Positions 27,127-35,363 are shown, numbered from the stretch's first letter. The stretch: 64,000 nt of DNA from Verrucomicrobiota bacterium (GCA_947454705.1 CANGKZ010000027.1:1-64000); one strand, 5' to 3'. Notes: generated by a model not told the origin, from the sequence alone. Numbers and translations are program-made.

Positions 27127-27371
27127 GGTTGAAGGGTTGAAAAGTTGAAGCGTTGAAGGGGTGAAAGCGGGCTCTTCACACGTTGGGAGTCCCGCGTTTA
27201 AGCGGCTCTGCTGTTGGACGCAGGGCCATCGAACGGTTGAAAATTAACCGGCAGCATCCCTCGAGACACGCCTCCCTGAACCGTCTGAAGACGGGACTCC
27301 AAACGAATGAGAAAACCCTCGCGGCAGCGTCGGATTCCCCTTCAACGCTGCAACTTTTCAACCCTTCAACC
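27127..27371. repeat. MITE-like element with 35-bp terminal inverted repeats, copy 2
   Basis: The left end (27127-27161, starting ggttgaagggttgaaaagtt) and right end (27337-27371, ending aacttttcaacccttcaacc) are inverted copies with 34 of 35 bases matching. The 175-base interior holds the core also present at 16461-16646 and 51716-51948. A further short inverted pair lies just outside (aaggtgag at 27109-27116 and ctcacctt at 27375-27382); this is not a direct target-site duplication. No transposase frame. Confidence 0.85.
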
Positions 27372-27388
27372 ACTCTCACCTTCTGCCC

Positions 27389-28672
27389 TCACGCGGCGCC
27401 GCCGCGTGGATGCCACACCATGGCGATCACGTCGCACTTAACGCCGTCCAGGTCCCGCGCGCCACGTTTGATTCCTTCGACAGCAAATCCGACGCTCCGG
27501 TAGAGCGCGATCGCCGCAGGGTTGTCCGAAAACACATCGAGCTCCACCCGACGAAAGCCCGCGGCGACCGCCGCCTTCAGGGCCGTGGCCACCAGGGCGC
27601 GTCCGATCCCGCGTCCCCGATGCGAGGCCACGATTCCCATACCCAGCCGACCTGAATGGCCAAATCCGGGAAACGGATTCGCAGGCACCACATCGCACCA
27701 CCCCACGAGCGTGTCCCCATCCATCGCGACAAACTGCGGGTGGCCGCGTCTCACATTGCCCAGGACAAAATACCGCGTGGCGTCCAGCGGGAAGGCTTCC
27801 ACCACCATCAGATACTTGCGCTCGCGGGCCACCGAATCCACGGCGGCGTGAAAGCGTTCGATGTGCTCCTCCTCGATCGGCACCACACGGATTCCTTCCG
27901 GCAGGGCTGCAACGGAAAGGTCTTCGCGACGCTCCGCGGGACGACGCCCCCCGAACACGGCGAACTCGAACTGACGAAAGAAGCAGTCCACCTGCACAAA
28001 CCCGATCGACCGCAGCCAGGCACACTGCGCCGCAACGGAGGACAGCTTGTTGGCTGCCTTGTCCGGACGGTGATGAAACTCGGCGGCGATCGCTTCGCGG
28101 CTCCGCGAATCCCCGCCCGCGCGGGCATGGGCGTGGAGATGGTCGATCATCTGCGTCTCCGCCGCCGCGGCATCCCACGTAGATCCCGGCGACACATGCT
28201 CGAGATTGAGAAACACGCCGCCGGGAACCAGGAGATCAAAACAGTCGCCGTAAATGCGGCGTTTGATGGCATCGACCTGGTGGTGAATGGAAAAACCCGA
28301 CACCACCACGTCGAACGGCCCGGAGCTCACGACGGCCTTCGTCCAATCGTCTTGTCCGTAATCCGCAAGAATCCATTGAACAGACTCCGGCCGGCTCGCA
28401 AATCGGGCGCGTCCAGCCGCGAGCATGGATTCCGAGAAATCGACTCCCACCGCAGTCGCGCCGGGAAAACGATCCAATACAGCGGCGGCCAGCACGCCGT
28501 CACCGCATCCCAAATCGAGCACGCGTCGAACCGGAATCCCGGCCGCAGCGATGAGGCGGAGCAGGGTTTCAATCTGCTCCGCCGCCAGCGGGATCGCGCC
28601 GCGCACGCCGGTCAGGTACCGATGCGCAAGATCGGCGGATTTCCAAACGGCAGCATCCATTTCGATGCCCAT
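27389..28672 (-). CDS. Methyltransferase-GNAT acetyltransferase fusion
   Basis: The 427-residue protein starts at ATG 28672. Residues about 1-250 are a class I SAM-dependent methyltransferase: VLDLGCGDGVLAAAVLDRFP (motif I), GVDFSESMLAAGRARF (motif II), FDVVVSGFSIHH, LVPGGVFLNLEH. Residues about 265-420 are a GNAT domain: IRVVPIEEEHIERF, then GMGIVASHRGRGIGRAL, the acetyl-CoA binding RGxGIG loop, and VELDVFSDNPAAIALYRSVGF. Both active sites look intact. Two-domain fusions of this kind often modify the same small molecule or protein twice. It is 19 bases downstream of leuA, so it may be read from the leu leader, which would link it to amino acid supply. Substrate unknown. Confidence 0.88.
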   Translation of the reverse strand: MGIEMDAAVWKSADLAHRYLTGVRGAIPLAAEQIETLLRLIAAAGIPVRRVLDLGCGDGVLAAAVLDRFPGATAVGVDFSESMLAAGRARFASRPESVQWILADYGQDDWTKAVVSSGPFDVVVSGFSIHHQVDAIKRRIYGDCFDLLVPGGVFLNLEHVSPGSTWDAAAAETQMIDHLHAHARAGGDSRSREAIAAEFHHRPDKAANKLSSVAAQCAWLRSIGFVQVDCFFRQFEFAVFGGRRPAERREDLSVAALPEGIRVVPIEEEHIERFHAAVDSVARERKYLMVVEAFPLDATRYFVLGNVRRGHPQFVAMDGDTLVGWCDVVPANPFPGFGHSGRLGMGIVASHRGRGIGRALVATALKAAVAAGFRRVELDVFSDNPAAIALYRSVGFAVEGIKRGARDLDGVKCDVIAMVWHPRGGAA

Positions 28673-28691
28673 GGCGCTCAGGGGCCGGGGT

Positions 28692-30350
28692 TCAGCCCAG
28701 TCGGTTCAACCCGCTGAGCACGGCCTTCATCGAGGCCAGTTCAATGTTGGTATCCACCCCCGCGCCCCAGCGGATGCGTCCATCGGAGGCACGCAGCTGG
28801 ATGTAGGCGATGGCCGATGCGCACGAGCCCGAACCGAGGGAATGCTCGCGGTAATTGGTAACTTCGAAGGCCGGAGCCCCGGCGCCGGCGAGCGCATTCA
28901 CGAAGGCGGCGATCGGACCGTTGCCTTCGCCCGACACATTCAAATCGGCCCCGGCGCGGCGGACCGACGCGCGGCAACGGAACTTCCCATCCACACCGTC
29001 GGCATGGAAGTGCACCAATTCCCACGGGGAGGTTCGCTCCACGTATTCGCGCCAGAACATCGCCTTGAGCTCCTCGCCGCGCACTTCGCGGCCCAGGGCA
29101 TCGACGAGATCATTGGCAATCGGACCAAACTCGCGCTGCATGTCCTTCGGCAATTCCACGCCGAATTCGCTCTCGAGCAAATAAGCCACGCCGCCCTTGC
29201 CCGACTGGCTGTTCACGCGGATGACCTCGCGGTATTCGCGTCCGATGTCGGCCGGGTCGATGGTCAAATACGGGACGTCCCAGAATTCGCGTCCGCCCGC
29301 TTCCCATTCGGCGAGGCCCTTCTTGATGGCGTCCTGATGCGATCCGCTGAACGCAGTGAACACCAACTCGCCCGCGTAGGGCTGGCGCGGCGGAACGGTC
29401 AATCCAGTGCAGCGCTCGTACACCTCGCGCATGGCGCTCAGGTCCGAGAAATCGAGCTTCGGATCGATGCCGTGCATGTAGAGGTTCAACGCCACGGTGA
29501 TGACGTCGAGATTTCCGGTCCGCTCGCCGTTGCCGAACAACGTGCCCTCGACGCGGTCCGCGCCTGCGAGCAATCCGAGCTCGGTCGCCGCGACACCGGT
29601 GCACCGGTCATTGTGCGTGTGGAGGCTCACGATCAGCGAGTCGCGGTTGCGGATGTTGCGGCAAATCCATTCGATCTGGTCCGCATACACATTGGGCATC
29701 GCCACTTCAACGGTGTCGGGAAGATTCAGGATCATCTTCCGCTCCGGCGTGGGCTGCCACACGTCCATCACGGCCTCGGAGATTTCCTTCGCGAACTCCA
29801 CCTCGGTGGCACTGAAGCTCTCGGGAGAGTATTGCAGGCGCACATCGGTCCCCGCCAGGCGGTGCAACCGATCTTTAATCCAGCGCGCGCCCTGAACGGC
29901 GATGGCCTTGATCTCGTCCTTGGTCTTGCCGAACACCACACGCCGCTGCGCAGGCGAAGTGGAGTTGTAGAGGTGGATGATCACCTTCTTGGCGCCCATC
30001 AACGACTGGACGGTGCGCTCGATCAGGTCCTCGCGCGCCTGCACGAGCACCTGGATGGTGACGTCGTCGGGAATGCGGTTTTCCTCAATCAGGCGGCGGT
30101 TGAAGGCAAACTCCGTGTTCGAGGCCGAGGGGAATCCGACTTCAATCTCCTTGAAGCCGCACTTCACCAGCGCCTGGAAGAGCTCGAGCTTCTGCGCGAC
30201 GTTCATCGGCACGGCAAGGGCCTGATTTCCATCCCGGAGATCCACGCTGCACCACTGCGGAGCCTGCGTGAGCACGTTGCCGGGCCAGCGACGGTCGGTC
30301 AGTGGCACCTGGGGGAACGGGCGGTACTTGGATGCGGGATTCTTCAACAT
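28692..30350 (-). CDS. leuA: 2-isopropylmalate synthase (long, LeuA2 type)
   Basis: The 552-residue enzyme starts at ATG 30350 (MLKNPASKYRPFPQVPLTDR). It condenses acetyl-CoA with 2-oxoisovalerate, the first step of leucine synthesis. Signature motifs are present: WCSVDLRDGNQAL (metal site and catalytic Arg-Asp), GFKEIEVGFPSAS, NLPDTVEVAMPN, SLHTHNDRCTGVA and GNGERTGN. The C-terminal part (from about 430) is the LeuA regulatory domain that binds leucine for feedback inhibition. Length and opening match the actinobacterial/yeast-like LeuA2 class. A leader peptide and terminator upstream point to attenuation control. The other leu genes are not in the window; a methyltransferase-GNAT fusion follows. 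Confidence 0.96.
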   Translation of the reverse strand: MLKNPASKYRPFPQVPLTDRRWPGNVLTQAPQWCSVDLRDGNQALAVPMNVAQKLELFQALVKCGFKEIEVGFPSASNTEFAFNRRLIEENRIPDDVTIQVLVQAREDLIERTVQSLMGAKKVIIHLYNSTSPAQRRVVFGKTKDEIKAIAVQGARWIKDRLHRLAGTDVRLQYSPESFSATEVEFAKEISEAVMDVWQPTPERKMILNLPDTVEVAMPNVYADQIEWICRNIRNRDSLIVSLHTHNDRCTGVAATELGLLAGADRVEGTLFGNGERTGNLDVITVALNLYMHGIDPKLDFSDLSAMREVYERCTGLTVPPRQPYAGELVFTAFSGSHQDAIKKGLAEWEAGGREFWDVPYLTIDPADIGREYREVIRVNSQSGKGGVAYLLESEFGVELPKDMQREFGPIANDLVDALGREVRGEELKAMFWREYVERTSPWELVHFHADGVDGKFRCRASVRRAGADLNVSGEGNGPIAAFVNALAGAGAPAFEVTNYREHSLGSGSCASAIAYIQLRASDGRIRWGAGVDTNIELASMKAVLSGLNRLG

Positions 30351-30420
30351 GACGTGTTTGTGTTCGGGGTCCGGATGACTCCCCCCGACGACGACAGCGG
30401 CGGTTTTAAACAGGGCCCTG

Positions 30421-30456
30421 AAAAAACAAAAACCCACCGCCGGTCGCGGCGGTGGG
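30421..30456 (-). terminator. Attenuator terminator in the leuA leader
   Basis: On the minus strand a GC-rich hairpin (arms at 30433-30442 and 30447-30456, 10 bp, four-base loop) is followed by TTTTTGTTTTTT (30432 down to 30421). It lies between the leader peptide stop (30477) and the leuA start (30350), with no gene upstream that it could otherwise end. Its 5' arm can also pair with CGGTGG within the leader-peptide codons, giving an alternative structure. Confidence 0.85.
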
Positions 30457-30476
30457 GAATAAAGCTCTGTGTCTGC

Positions 30477-30518
30477 TCAATCAACCCCGACCACCGCGCC
30501 GCTAAGCAGCGCGATCAT
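30477..30518 (-). CDS. leuL: leuA leader peptide (branched-chain-rich)
   Basis: A 13-residue frame, [13 protein letters not shown], runs from ATG 30518 to TGA 30477. Six of 13 residues are Ile, Leu or Val, including adjacent Leu-Leu and Val-Val. It lies 21 bases upstream of a strong hairpin with T-run and 127 bases upstream of leuA. By the known logic of leu/ilv attenuation, ribosome stalling on scarce charged tRNA within the peptide would favour the antiterminator and let transcription reach leuA. The spacing and codons fit, although no strong Shine-Dalgarno sequence precedes the ATG. It may be translated from a short leader transcript. Confidence 0.8.
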   Translation of the reverse strand: MIALLSGAVVGVD

Positions 30519-30554
30519 GGAAAGTCGGAGAAGTGCTGGGCAAATCACGCAAGA

Positions 30555-30583
30555 GTTGTAAGGTGCGCGACCGCGTGGAGCAA
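30555..30583 (-). promoter_or_regulatory. Candidate sigma-70 promoter for leuL-leuA
   Basis: On the minus strand TTGCTC (30583-30578) and TACAAC (30560-30555) are separated by 17 bases and match the consensus at three and four of six positions. Transcription would start near 30548, about 30 bases before the leader peptide ATG. Support is moderate because it is the best local match, not a near-consensus one. Confidence 0.4.
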
Positions 30584-30733
30584 GCGGGAATTCCCCGCCC
30601 GGAGGGGTGGTCCGACCTCGGATTCCCATCGAAACAAAAAACAGGGCTTGCACCCGGACCTGCAACCCGGCACCTTTTCCGCTCCTTTGACGCGCCCGGG
30701 AAGGCTGGGCCGCATGGAGTCGATAGCATTTTT

Positions 30734-30982
30734 ATGGTCAAGATTCGTTTGAAGCGCACGGGTGCGAAGAACAGTCCGGTGTACCGGGTCGTGGTGACTG
30801 ACAGCCGCAGCCCTCGTGACGGCAAGTTCATCGAAGAACTCGGCACCTACCACCCGAGCCAGAAGGCTGAGATCAACTTCACCCTCGATTTGGACCGCGC
30901 CAAGTATTGGATGAGCGTTGGCGCCCAGGCGAGCGAGACGGTTGCCAGCATGATCAAGAAGGCCGGCAAGGCTGCCGCCTGA
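30734..30982 (+). CDS. rpsP: 30S ribosomal protein S16
   Basis: The 82-residue protein starts at ATG 30734 ([20 protein letters not shown]), followed by [19 protein letters not shown], both hallmarks of S16, and a C-terminal helix rich in Ala and Lys. It is essential for 30S assembly. Length is typical. It heads a plus-strand run with khpA, trmD and rplS, the conserved bacterial order except that rimM is absent. The region between it and the divergent leu leader (about 215 bases) should hold the promoters of both transcription units. Confidence 0.98.
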   Translation: MVKIRLKRTGAKNSPVYRVVVTDSRSPRDGKFIEELGTYHPSQKAEINFTLDLDRAKYWMSVGAQASETVASMIKKAGKAAA

Positions 30983-31052
30983 GCTTGATCTGGTTCCCGA
31001 TCACGCCGCGTTCCCTGCACCGAAAACCGCCCGCATTCGCCCACTCATTCTC

Positions 31053-31286
31053 ATGAAGGAGTTTCTCGAATTCGTGGTGAAGGGTTTGGTGGACCACCCC
31101 GAGGAGGTCACCATCACCCCGGTGGAACGCAATGGCATGACCGTGTATGAACTTACCGTCGGGGAAGGCGACGCCGGCAAAGTGATTGGCCGGCGTGGCT
31201 CCACGATCCAGACCATCCGGTCCCTGTTGCAGGTCGGCGCCCAGAAAAAGGGCCAACGCTGCACGCTCGACCTGGTGGAGGATTGA
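31053..31286 (+). CDS. khpA: KH-domain RNA-binding protein KhpA
   Basis: The 77-residue protein is a single KH domain: MKEFLEFVVKGLVDHPEEV opens the fold, and the RNA-binding GxxG loop appears in GKVIGRRGSTIQTIRSLL. KhpA (formerly the YlqC family) binds RNA, usually together with KhpB/EloR, and affects cell length and sRNA-related regulation in some bacteria. Its place directly after rpsP is the conserved one. The gap to trmD (102 bases) is where rimM is usually found, but no RimM-like frame is present there. Confidence 0.95.
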   Translation: MKEFLEFVVKGLVDHPEEVTITPVERNGMTVYELTVGEGDAGKVIGRRGSTIQTIRSLLQVGAQKKGQRCTLDLVED

Positions 31287-31388
31287 TTCCCGGCGGGTTT
31301 GGATCGGCGGAGTCGCTGCCATCGAAACAATTTCCCTGGAACACCAGAGCGACCCGGGGCGGAGCAGGGCCCTGCGGTTGCGAGACAG

Positions 31389-32105
31389 ATGATGAAGATT
31401 GATGTCCTGACCCTGTTCCCCGGGATGTTCGCAGGTCCGTTGGATGCGAGCATTGTCGGCCGGGCTCGGACTGCTGGAATCCTGCAGCTTGGGATTCATG
31501 ATTTGCGGGGGTGGACGCACGACCGTCATCGGACGGTGGACGACACTCCCTACGGTGGTGGACCAGGAATGGTCCTGAAGCCGGAACCGCTCTTTGAAGC
31601 CATTGAGGCCCTCCGGGGCGAACGCGGAGCCGGGACGAAGGTGATCCTCACCTCGCCCAGCGGCCGAGTGTTCAACCAGGAGATTGCCCGCGAATTGTCC
31701 CGCGAATCCGGACTGCTGCTCGTTTGCGGCAGTTATGAAGGGTTTGACGATCGAGTTCGCGAGCATTTGGCAGATGATGAACTCAGCATCGGCGATTACG
31801 TCCTGACGAACGGGGCGTTGCCGGCGATGGTAATCATCGATGCCGTGACCCGCCTCCTGCCGGGCGCGCTGGGCGACGATGCCAGCAGCGAGGATGAATC
31901 CTTCAGCCACGGGCTGCTGGAGTATCCGCAATACACCCGGCCGGCGGAGTTTCGCGGATGGCCGGTGCCTGAGATTTTGCAGTCCGGAAACCATGCGGCC
32001 ATCGAGAAGTGGCGCAGGGCGCAGGCGGCACGTCGCACGGCGGAGAGGCGGCCGGACCTTTGGGAAAAGTTGCGCTGGAACAAACCGGCAAAGACGAAGA
32101 AGTAG
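31389..32105 (+). CDS. trmD: tRNA (guanine-N1)-methyltransferase
   Basis: The 238-residue enzyme starts at ATG 31389 ([19 protein letters not shown]), the standard opening. The SAM-binding trefoil knot is recognisable in [32 protein letters not shown] and [36 protein letters not shown] and [22 protein letters not shown] carry the catalytic and tRNA-binding residues, including the Asp-rich lid. It methylates G37 of tRNAs reading CNN codons and prevents +1 frameshifting. The alternative start one codon later (ATG 31392) cannot be excluded. It is followed by rplS as in most bacteria. Confidence 0.98.
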   Translation: MMKIDVLTLFPGMFAGPLDASIVGRARTAGILQLGIHDLRGWTHDRHRTVDDTPYGGGPGMVLKPEPLFEAIEALRGERGAGTKVILTSPSGRVFNQEIARELSRESGLLLVCGSYEGFDDRVREHLADDELSIGDYVLTNGALPAMVIIDAVTRLLPGALGDDASSEDESFSHGLLEYPQYTRPAEFRGWPVPEILQSGNHAAIEKWRRAQAARRTAERRPDLWEKLRWNKPAKTKK

Positions 32106-32162
32106 GAAAAGATTTTAGAGTCGGAAACGACGTCGATTTAAGTTTTTATTGAGGATTGAGCC

Positions 32163-32540
32163 ATGAATAAAGCTGCACTGTTTGACAAGATTGAGACCGA
32201 GCAGTTCCGCAAGGAACCGGAGACGACCGCGAAGTTCAACGTGGGCGACAGCGTCCGCGTCCACACCAAGGTTGTTGAAGGCGACAAGGAACGCGTTCAG
32301 GTGTTCGCCGGCGTCGTGATCGGCATCCGCGGCCGCGGTTTGAACCGGACTTTCACCGTCCGCCGCATCAGCTACGGCGAAGGCGTCGAGCGTATCTTCC
32401 CGCTGCACTCCCCGCGCGTTGAGAAGGTCGAAGTCGAGCGCGAAGGCAGTGTCCGCCGCGCGAAGCTGACCTACCTCCGCAAGCGTATCGGCAAGGGCGC
32501 GACCTTCGTCAAGGAAGCGGCCAACGAGAACACCAAGTAA
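32163..32540 (+). CDS. rplS: 50S ribosomal protein L19
   Basis: The 125-residue protein starts at ATG 32163, preceded by a short purine-rich stretch (gaggattgag). It shows the L19 core: [48 protein letters not shown] and [13 protein letters not shown], followed by the basic KLTYLRKR. The C-terminal extension ([17 protein letters not shown]) is slightly longer than in many species. L19 lies at the 30S-50S interface. It closes the rpsP group; a GC-rich hairpin follows. Confidence 0.98.
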   Translation: MNKAALFDKIETEQFRKEPETTAKFNVGDSVRVHTKVVEGDKERVQVFAGVVIGIRGRGLNRTFTVRRISYGEGVERIFPLHSPRVEKVEVEREGSVRRAKLTYLRKRIGKGATFVKEAANENTK

Positions 32541-32557
32541 GCTGTTCTCTCAGCGAC

Positions 32558-32583
32558 ACGGGCGGGGCTCCGGCCCCGCCCGT
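32558..32583 (+). terminator. GC-rich hairpin after rplS
   Basis: The arms acgggcggggc (32558-32568) and gccccgcccgt (32573-32583) pair perfectly over 11 bp around a tccg loop. The T-run after it is weak (tcgtttg). It probably ends or attenuates the ribosomal protein transcript before coaB. Confidence 0.65.
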
Positions 32584-32636
32584 TCGTTTGTCCCAGCGGC
32601 TCCCCGACCCGATCCGCGCCCGAATCCCCCGGTTTC

Positions 32637-33335
32637 ATGCACTGCATCGTCACCGCCGGCGCCACGTGGGAACCGATCGATCAGGTCCGGCGCCTCACCA
32701 ATTTCTCCACCGGCAGCCTGGGCACTTCGCTCGCCCGGCACTTCGCCTCGGCCGGCCATTCGGTGGAGCTTCTTCTGTCCGACGCCGCCCCGGCCCCCTC
32801 GGATCTTCCCGGAGCCTCGCTCACCGTCACCCGCTTCAGCACCACCTCCTCGCTCGAAGCACTGTTCCAATCCCGGTGCACCTCGAACCCGGTGGCCCTC
32901 TTTCACGCCGCCGCGGTGAGTGATTTTCAGGTCGCCGGATCCCACGAACGCCGGTCCGACGGCTCGTTCGTCCCGCTTTCCGCCGGCAAGCTTTCCACCC
33001 GCGACGGCCGACTCTGGATCGAACTCAGCCCCACGCCGAAGATTCTCCCGAAGCTGCGCGGATGGTATCCGGCTGCGCGGATCATCGGATGGAAGTACGA
33101 GACCGACGGCACCCGGGCCGATGTCCTCGCGCGCGTGGCGCGGCAGTTTTCAGAATCCCGGAACGACGCCTGCGTGGCCAACGGGCCCGCGTATGGCGAC
33201 GGATTCGGACTCGTTCGACCCGATGGCTCCGTGCTCGATCTCGCGGATCGCCCCGCGTTGCTCGACGCACTGCTCCACGATCTAAACCGATTCGCCGCGA
33301 GTTCCCCCTCGTCACCACCGCGATCCGGCCACTAA
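32637..33335 (+). CDS. coaB: Phosphopantothenate-cysteine ligase, stand-alone CoaB
   Basis: The 232-residue protein starts at ATG 32637 and opens MHCIVTAGATWEPIDQVRRL, then TNFSTGSLGTSLA, the CoaB signature (TAGGT.EPID.VR.I.N.SSG). FHAAAVSDFQVAG matches the conserved AAAVSDF motif, KLSTRDGRLWIELSPTPKIL the Lys and PD.L region, and GWKYETDG the GFK.E motif. It joins cysteine to 4'-phosphopantothenate in coenzyme A synthesis. In most bacteria this domain is fused behind the CoaC decarboxylase; here CoaC is encoded separately at 46815-47363. It lies 13 bases upstream of prfB. Confidence 0.9.
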   Translation: MHCIVTAGATWEPIDQVRRLTNFSTGSLGTSLARHFASAGHSVELLLSDAAPAPSDLPGASLTVTRFSTTSSLEALFQSRCTSNPVALFHAAAVSDFQVAGSHERRSDGSFVPLSAGKLSTRDGRLWIELSPTPKILPKLRGWYPAARIIGWKYETDGTRADVLARVARQFSESRNDACVANGPAYGDGFGLVRPDGSVLDLADRPALLDALLHDLNRFAASSPSSPPRSGH

Positions 33336-33348
33336 GGTCTCCCCGCCT

Positions 33349-34497
33349 ATGTTTGAAGTCACCCGCGCCGGCATCGACGCGACCTCCGCCAAGCTCGCCC
33401 AGCTCAGGAAGTTCCTGGATCTTCCCCAGCTCCAGAAGCGTCTGGCGGAGCTCGAAGCCCAGATGGCGGGCGACACCTTCTGGGGCAATCAGGACGCCGC
33501 CCGCAAGGTCATCGAGGAAGCCAACGGCCTGAAGAAAAAGGTCGAGCCGATGCTCACCTACGCCAAGCGCGTGGAAGACATCCAGGTGCTGCTCGAACTC
33601 GGCGAGGCCGAACCCGCCGCCAGCCAGGATGCGATCCAGCGCGAGGCCGATGCCGATCTCGCCGGGCTCACCAAACTCGTCGACCGCTTCGAACTCGAAG
33701 TGCTGCTCACCGGTCCGCACGACCACCGCAATGCCATCTTCAGCATCAACGCCGGCGCCGGCGGCACCGAAGCCCAGGACTGGGCGGAAATGCTTTCGCG
33801 CATGTACGGCCGCTGGTTCGAAAGCCGCGGCTGGAAGGCCGAGGTCACCGATGCGCTCCCGGGCGATTCCGCCGGATTGAAGAGCGTCACGTACCGCGTG
33901 GAAGGCGAAAACGCCTACGGCTTCTGCAAGGCCGAACGCGGCGTGCACCGCCTGGTGCGCATCTCGCCCTTCGATTCCAACAAGCGCCGCCACACCAGCT
34001 TTTCGAGCGTCGATGTCATCGCGGAAATCAGCGACATCACCGAGGCCGACATCGTCATTCCGAAGAGCGAGATCCTGCGCGACACCTTCCGCTCCGGCGG
34101 CAAGGGCGGGCAGAACGTGAACAAGGTGGAAACCGCGGTGCGACTCACGCACATCCCGTCCGGACTCGTCGCCGCCTCCCAGGCCCAGCGAAGCCAGGCG
34201 CAGAACGAAGCGACCGCCATGGCCATGCTCGTGTCGAAACTCTTCGCGCTGAAACTCGATCAGGCCAAGGGCGAGATGGAACGCTTCTACGGCGACAAGG
34301 GCAGCGTCTCCTGGGGCAACCAGATTCGCAGCTACGTCTTCCAACCCTACCGCATGGTGAAGGATCTGCGCACCGGCGTTCAGACCAGCGATGTGCAGGG
34401 CGTGATGGATGGCGACCTCGATGCCTACGTGAACGGCTGGCTCCGCGCCGGATGCCCGTTGAAGCGCATTCCCGGCATCAAGGACGACGACGAATAG
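33349..34497 (+). CDS. prfB: Peptide chain release factor 2
   Basis: The 382-residue protein starts at ATG 33349. It contains the class I release factor core: FSINAGAGGTEAQDWAEML, the SPF stop-recognition motif in RISPFDSNKRRHTSFSS, and the catalytic GGQ in RSGGKGGQNVNKVETAV. It reads UAA and UGA. In many bacteria prfB contains an in-frame UGA near codon 26 with a programmed +1 frameshift; here the same region reads continuously (LRKFLDLPQLQ, ctg gat in place of ctt tga c), so autoregulation by frameshifting is absent. It is followed 29 bases later by trpC. Confidence 0.97.
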   Translation: MFEVTRAGIDATSAKLAQLRKFLDLPQLQKRLAELEAQMAGDTFWGNQDAARKVIEEANGLKKKVEPMLTYAKRVEDIQVLLELGEAEPAASQDAIQREADADLAGLTKLVDRFELEVLLTGPHDHRNAIFSINAGAGGTEAQDWAEMLSRMYGRWFESRGWKAEVTDALPGDSAGLKSVTYRVEGENAYGFCKAERGVHRLVRISPFDSNKRRHTSFSSVDVIAEISDITEADIVIPKSEILRDTFRSGGKGGQNVNKVETAVRLTHIPSGLVAASQAQRSQAQNEATAMAMLVSKLFALKLDQAKGEMERFYGDKGSVSWGNQIRSYVFQPYRMVKDLRTGVQTSDVQGVMDGDLDAYVNGWLRAGCPLKRIPGIKDDDE

Positions 34498-34526
34498 CCC
34501 CGCTCGAATCCCGGACCCCTCCCGCC

Positions 34527-35363
34527 GTGGCGAACATCCTCGACACCATCGTGGCGCAGAAGCGTGTGGAAATCGCATCGCTCCCGCCCGGACCGATCTC
34601 CACCCGTCAATTGCGCGACGCCGTGCAGGCCCGCAACAGCGGCGTGCGCGACTTCTTCGGCGCACTGAAATCCCCGCGCAGCGGCGACGTCGGCCTCATC
34701 GCCGAAATCAAGAAGGCGTCCCCGAGCCTAGGCGTCATCTGTCCCGATTTTGATGCAGTCCGCATCGCCCGCGAATACCAGGCCGCCGGGGCCTCGTGCC
34801 TTTCGGTGCTGACCGATGTGAACTTCTTCCAGGGTTCGCTCGAGTACCTCAAGGCGGTCCGCGCCGCCGTGGACCTTCCCCTGCTCCGCAAGGATTTCAT
34901 CATCGACGAACGGCAGATCCTCGAAGCGGTCGAGTGGGGTGCCGATGCGATCCTGCTCATCGTGGCCATTCTGTCGGACGATGCCCTCAGCCATTTCCAC
35001 GCCCTGGCCGATGCCGCCGGGCTGACCGCGCTGGTGGAAGTTCACGACGAGGCGGAACTCGACCGCGCCCTGCGCTGCGGCGCTCGTCTCGTGGGCGTGA
35101 ACAACCGGGATCTGAAGACCTTCAAGGTGGACCTCGGCACCACCGAACGGCTCGCGAAACGCCTTCAGGCCGCCGGTGACGGCGTCCAGCGCCTGCTCGT
35201 CGCCGAGAGCGGCATCCACACCCGGGCCGATGTGGACCGCGTCCGAGCCGCCGGATCCGGAGCCATCCTCGTGGGCGAATCGCTCATGAAAACGGGCAAC
35301 ATCCGCGCCAAGGCGTCGGAATTGCTCGGCACCAATTCTGGTACGGCTGCGGCCCGATTCTGA
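34527..35363 (+). CDS. trpC: Indole-3-glycerol phosphate synthase
   Basis: From GTG 34527 the enzyme has 278 residues (VANILDTIVAQKRVEIASL). It catalyses the ring closure giving indole-3-glycerol phosphate in tryptophan synthesis. The (beta/alpha)8 barrel motifs are present: LIAEIKKASPSLGVI (catalytic Glu and Lys), SCLSVLTDVNFFQGSLEYL, LPLLRKDFIIDERQILEA, ALVEVHDEAELDRAL, GVNNRDLKTFKVDL and VAESGIHTRADV. It is not beside other trp genes but follows prfB, so tryptophan genes seem to be scattered in this genome. The gene on its right is convergent, with only 13 bases between. Confidence 0.97.
   Translation: MANILDTIVAQKRVEIASLPPGPISTRQLRDAVQARNSGVRDFFGALKSPRSGDVGLIAEIKKASPSLGVICPDFDAVRIAREYQAAGASCLSVLTDVNFFQGSLEYLKAVRAAVDLPLLRKDFIIDERQILEAVEWGADAILLIVAILSDDALSHFHALADAAGLTALVEVHDEAELDRALRCGARLVGVNNRDLKTFKVDLGTTERLAKRLQAAGDGVQRLLVAESGIHTRADVDRVRAAGSGAILVGESLMKTGNIRAKASELLGTNSGTAAARF

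Noticed and set aside
28425-30752. Open frame of 775 codons on the plus strand
   Set aside because: Antisense to leuA and the methyltransferase fusion, both with unmistakable motifs.
31287-31388. Possible rimM remnant
   Set aside because: All frames were read and none shows RimM motifs; the gap is too short for the gene.
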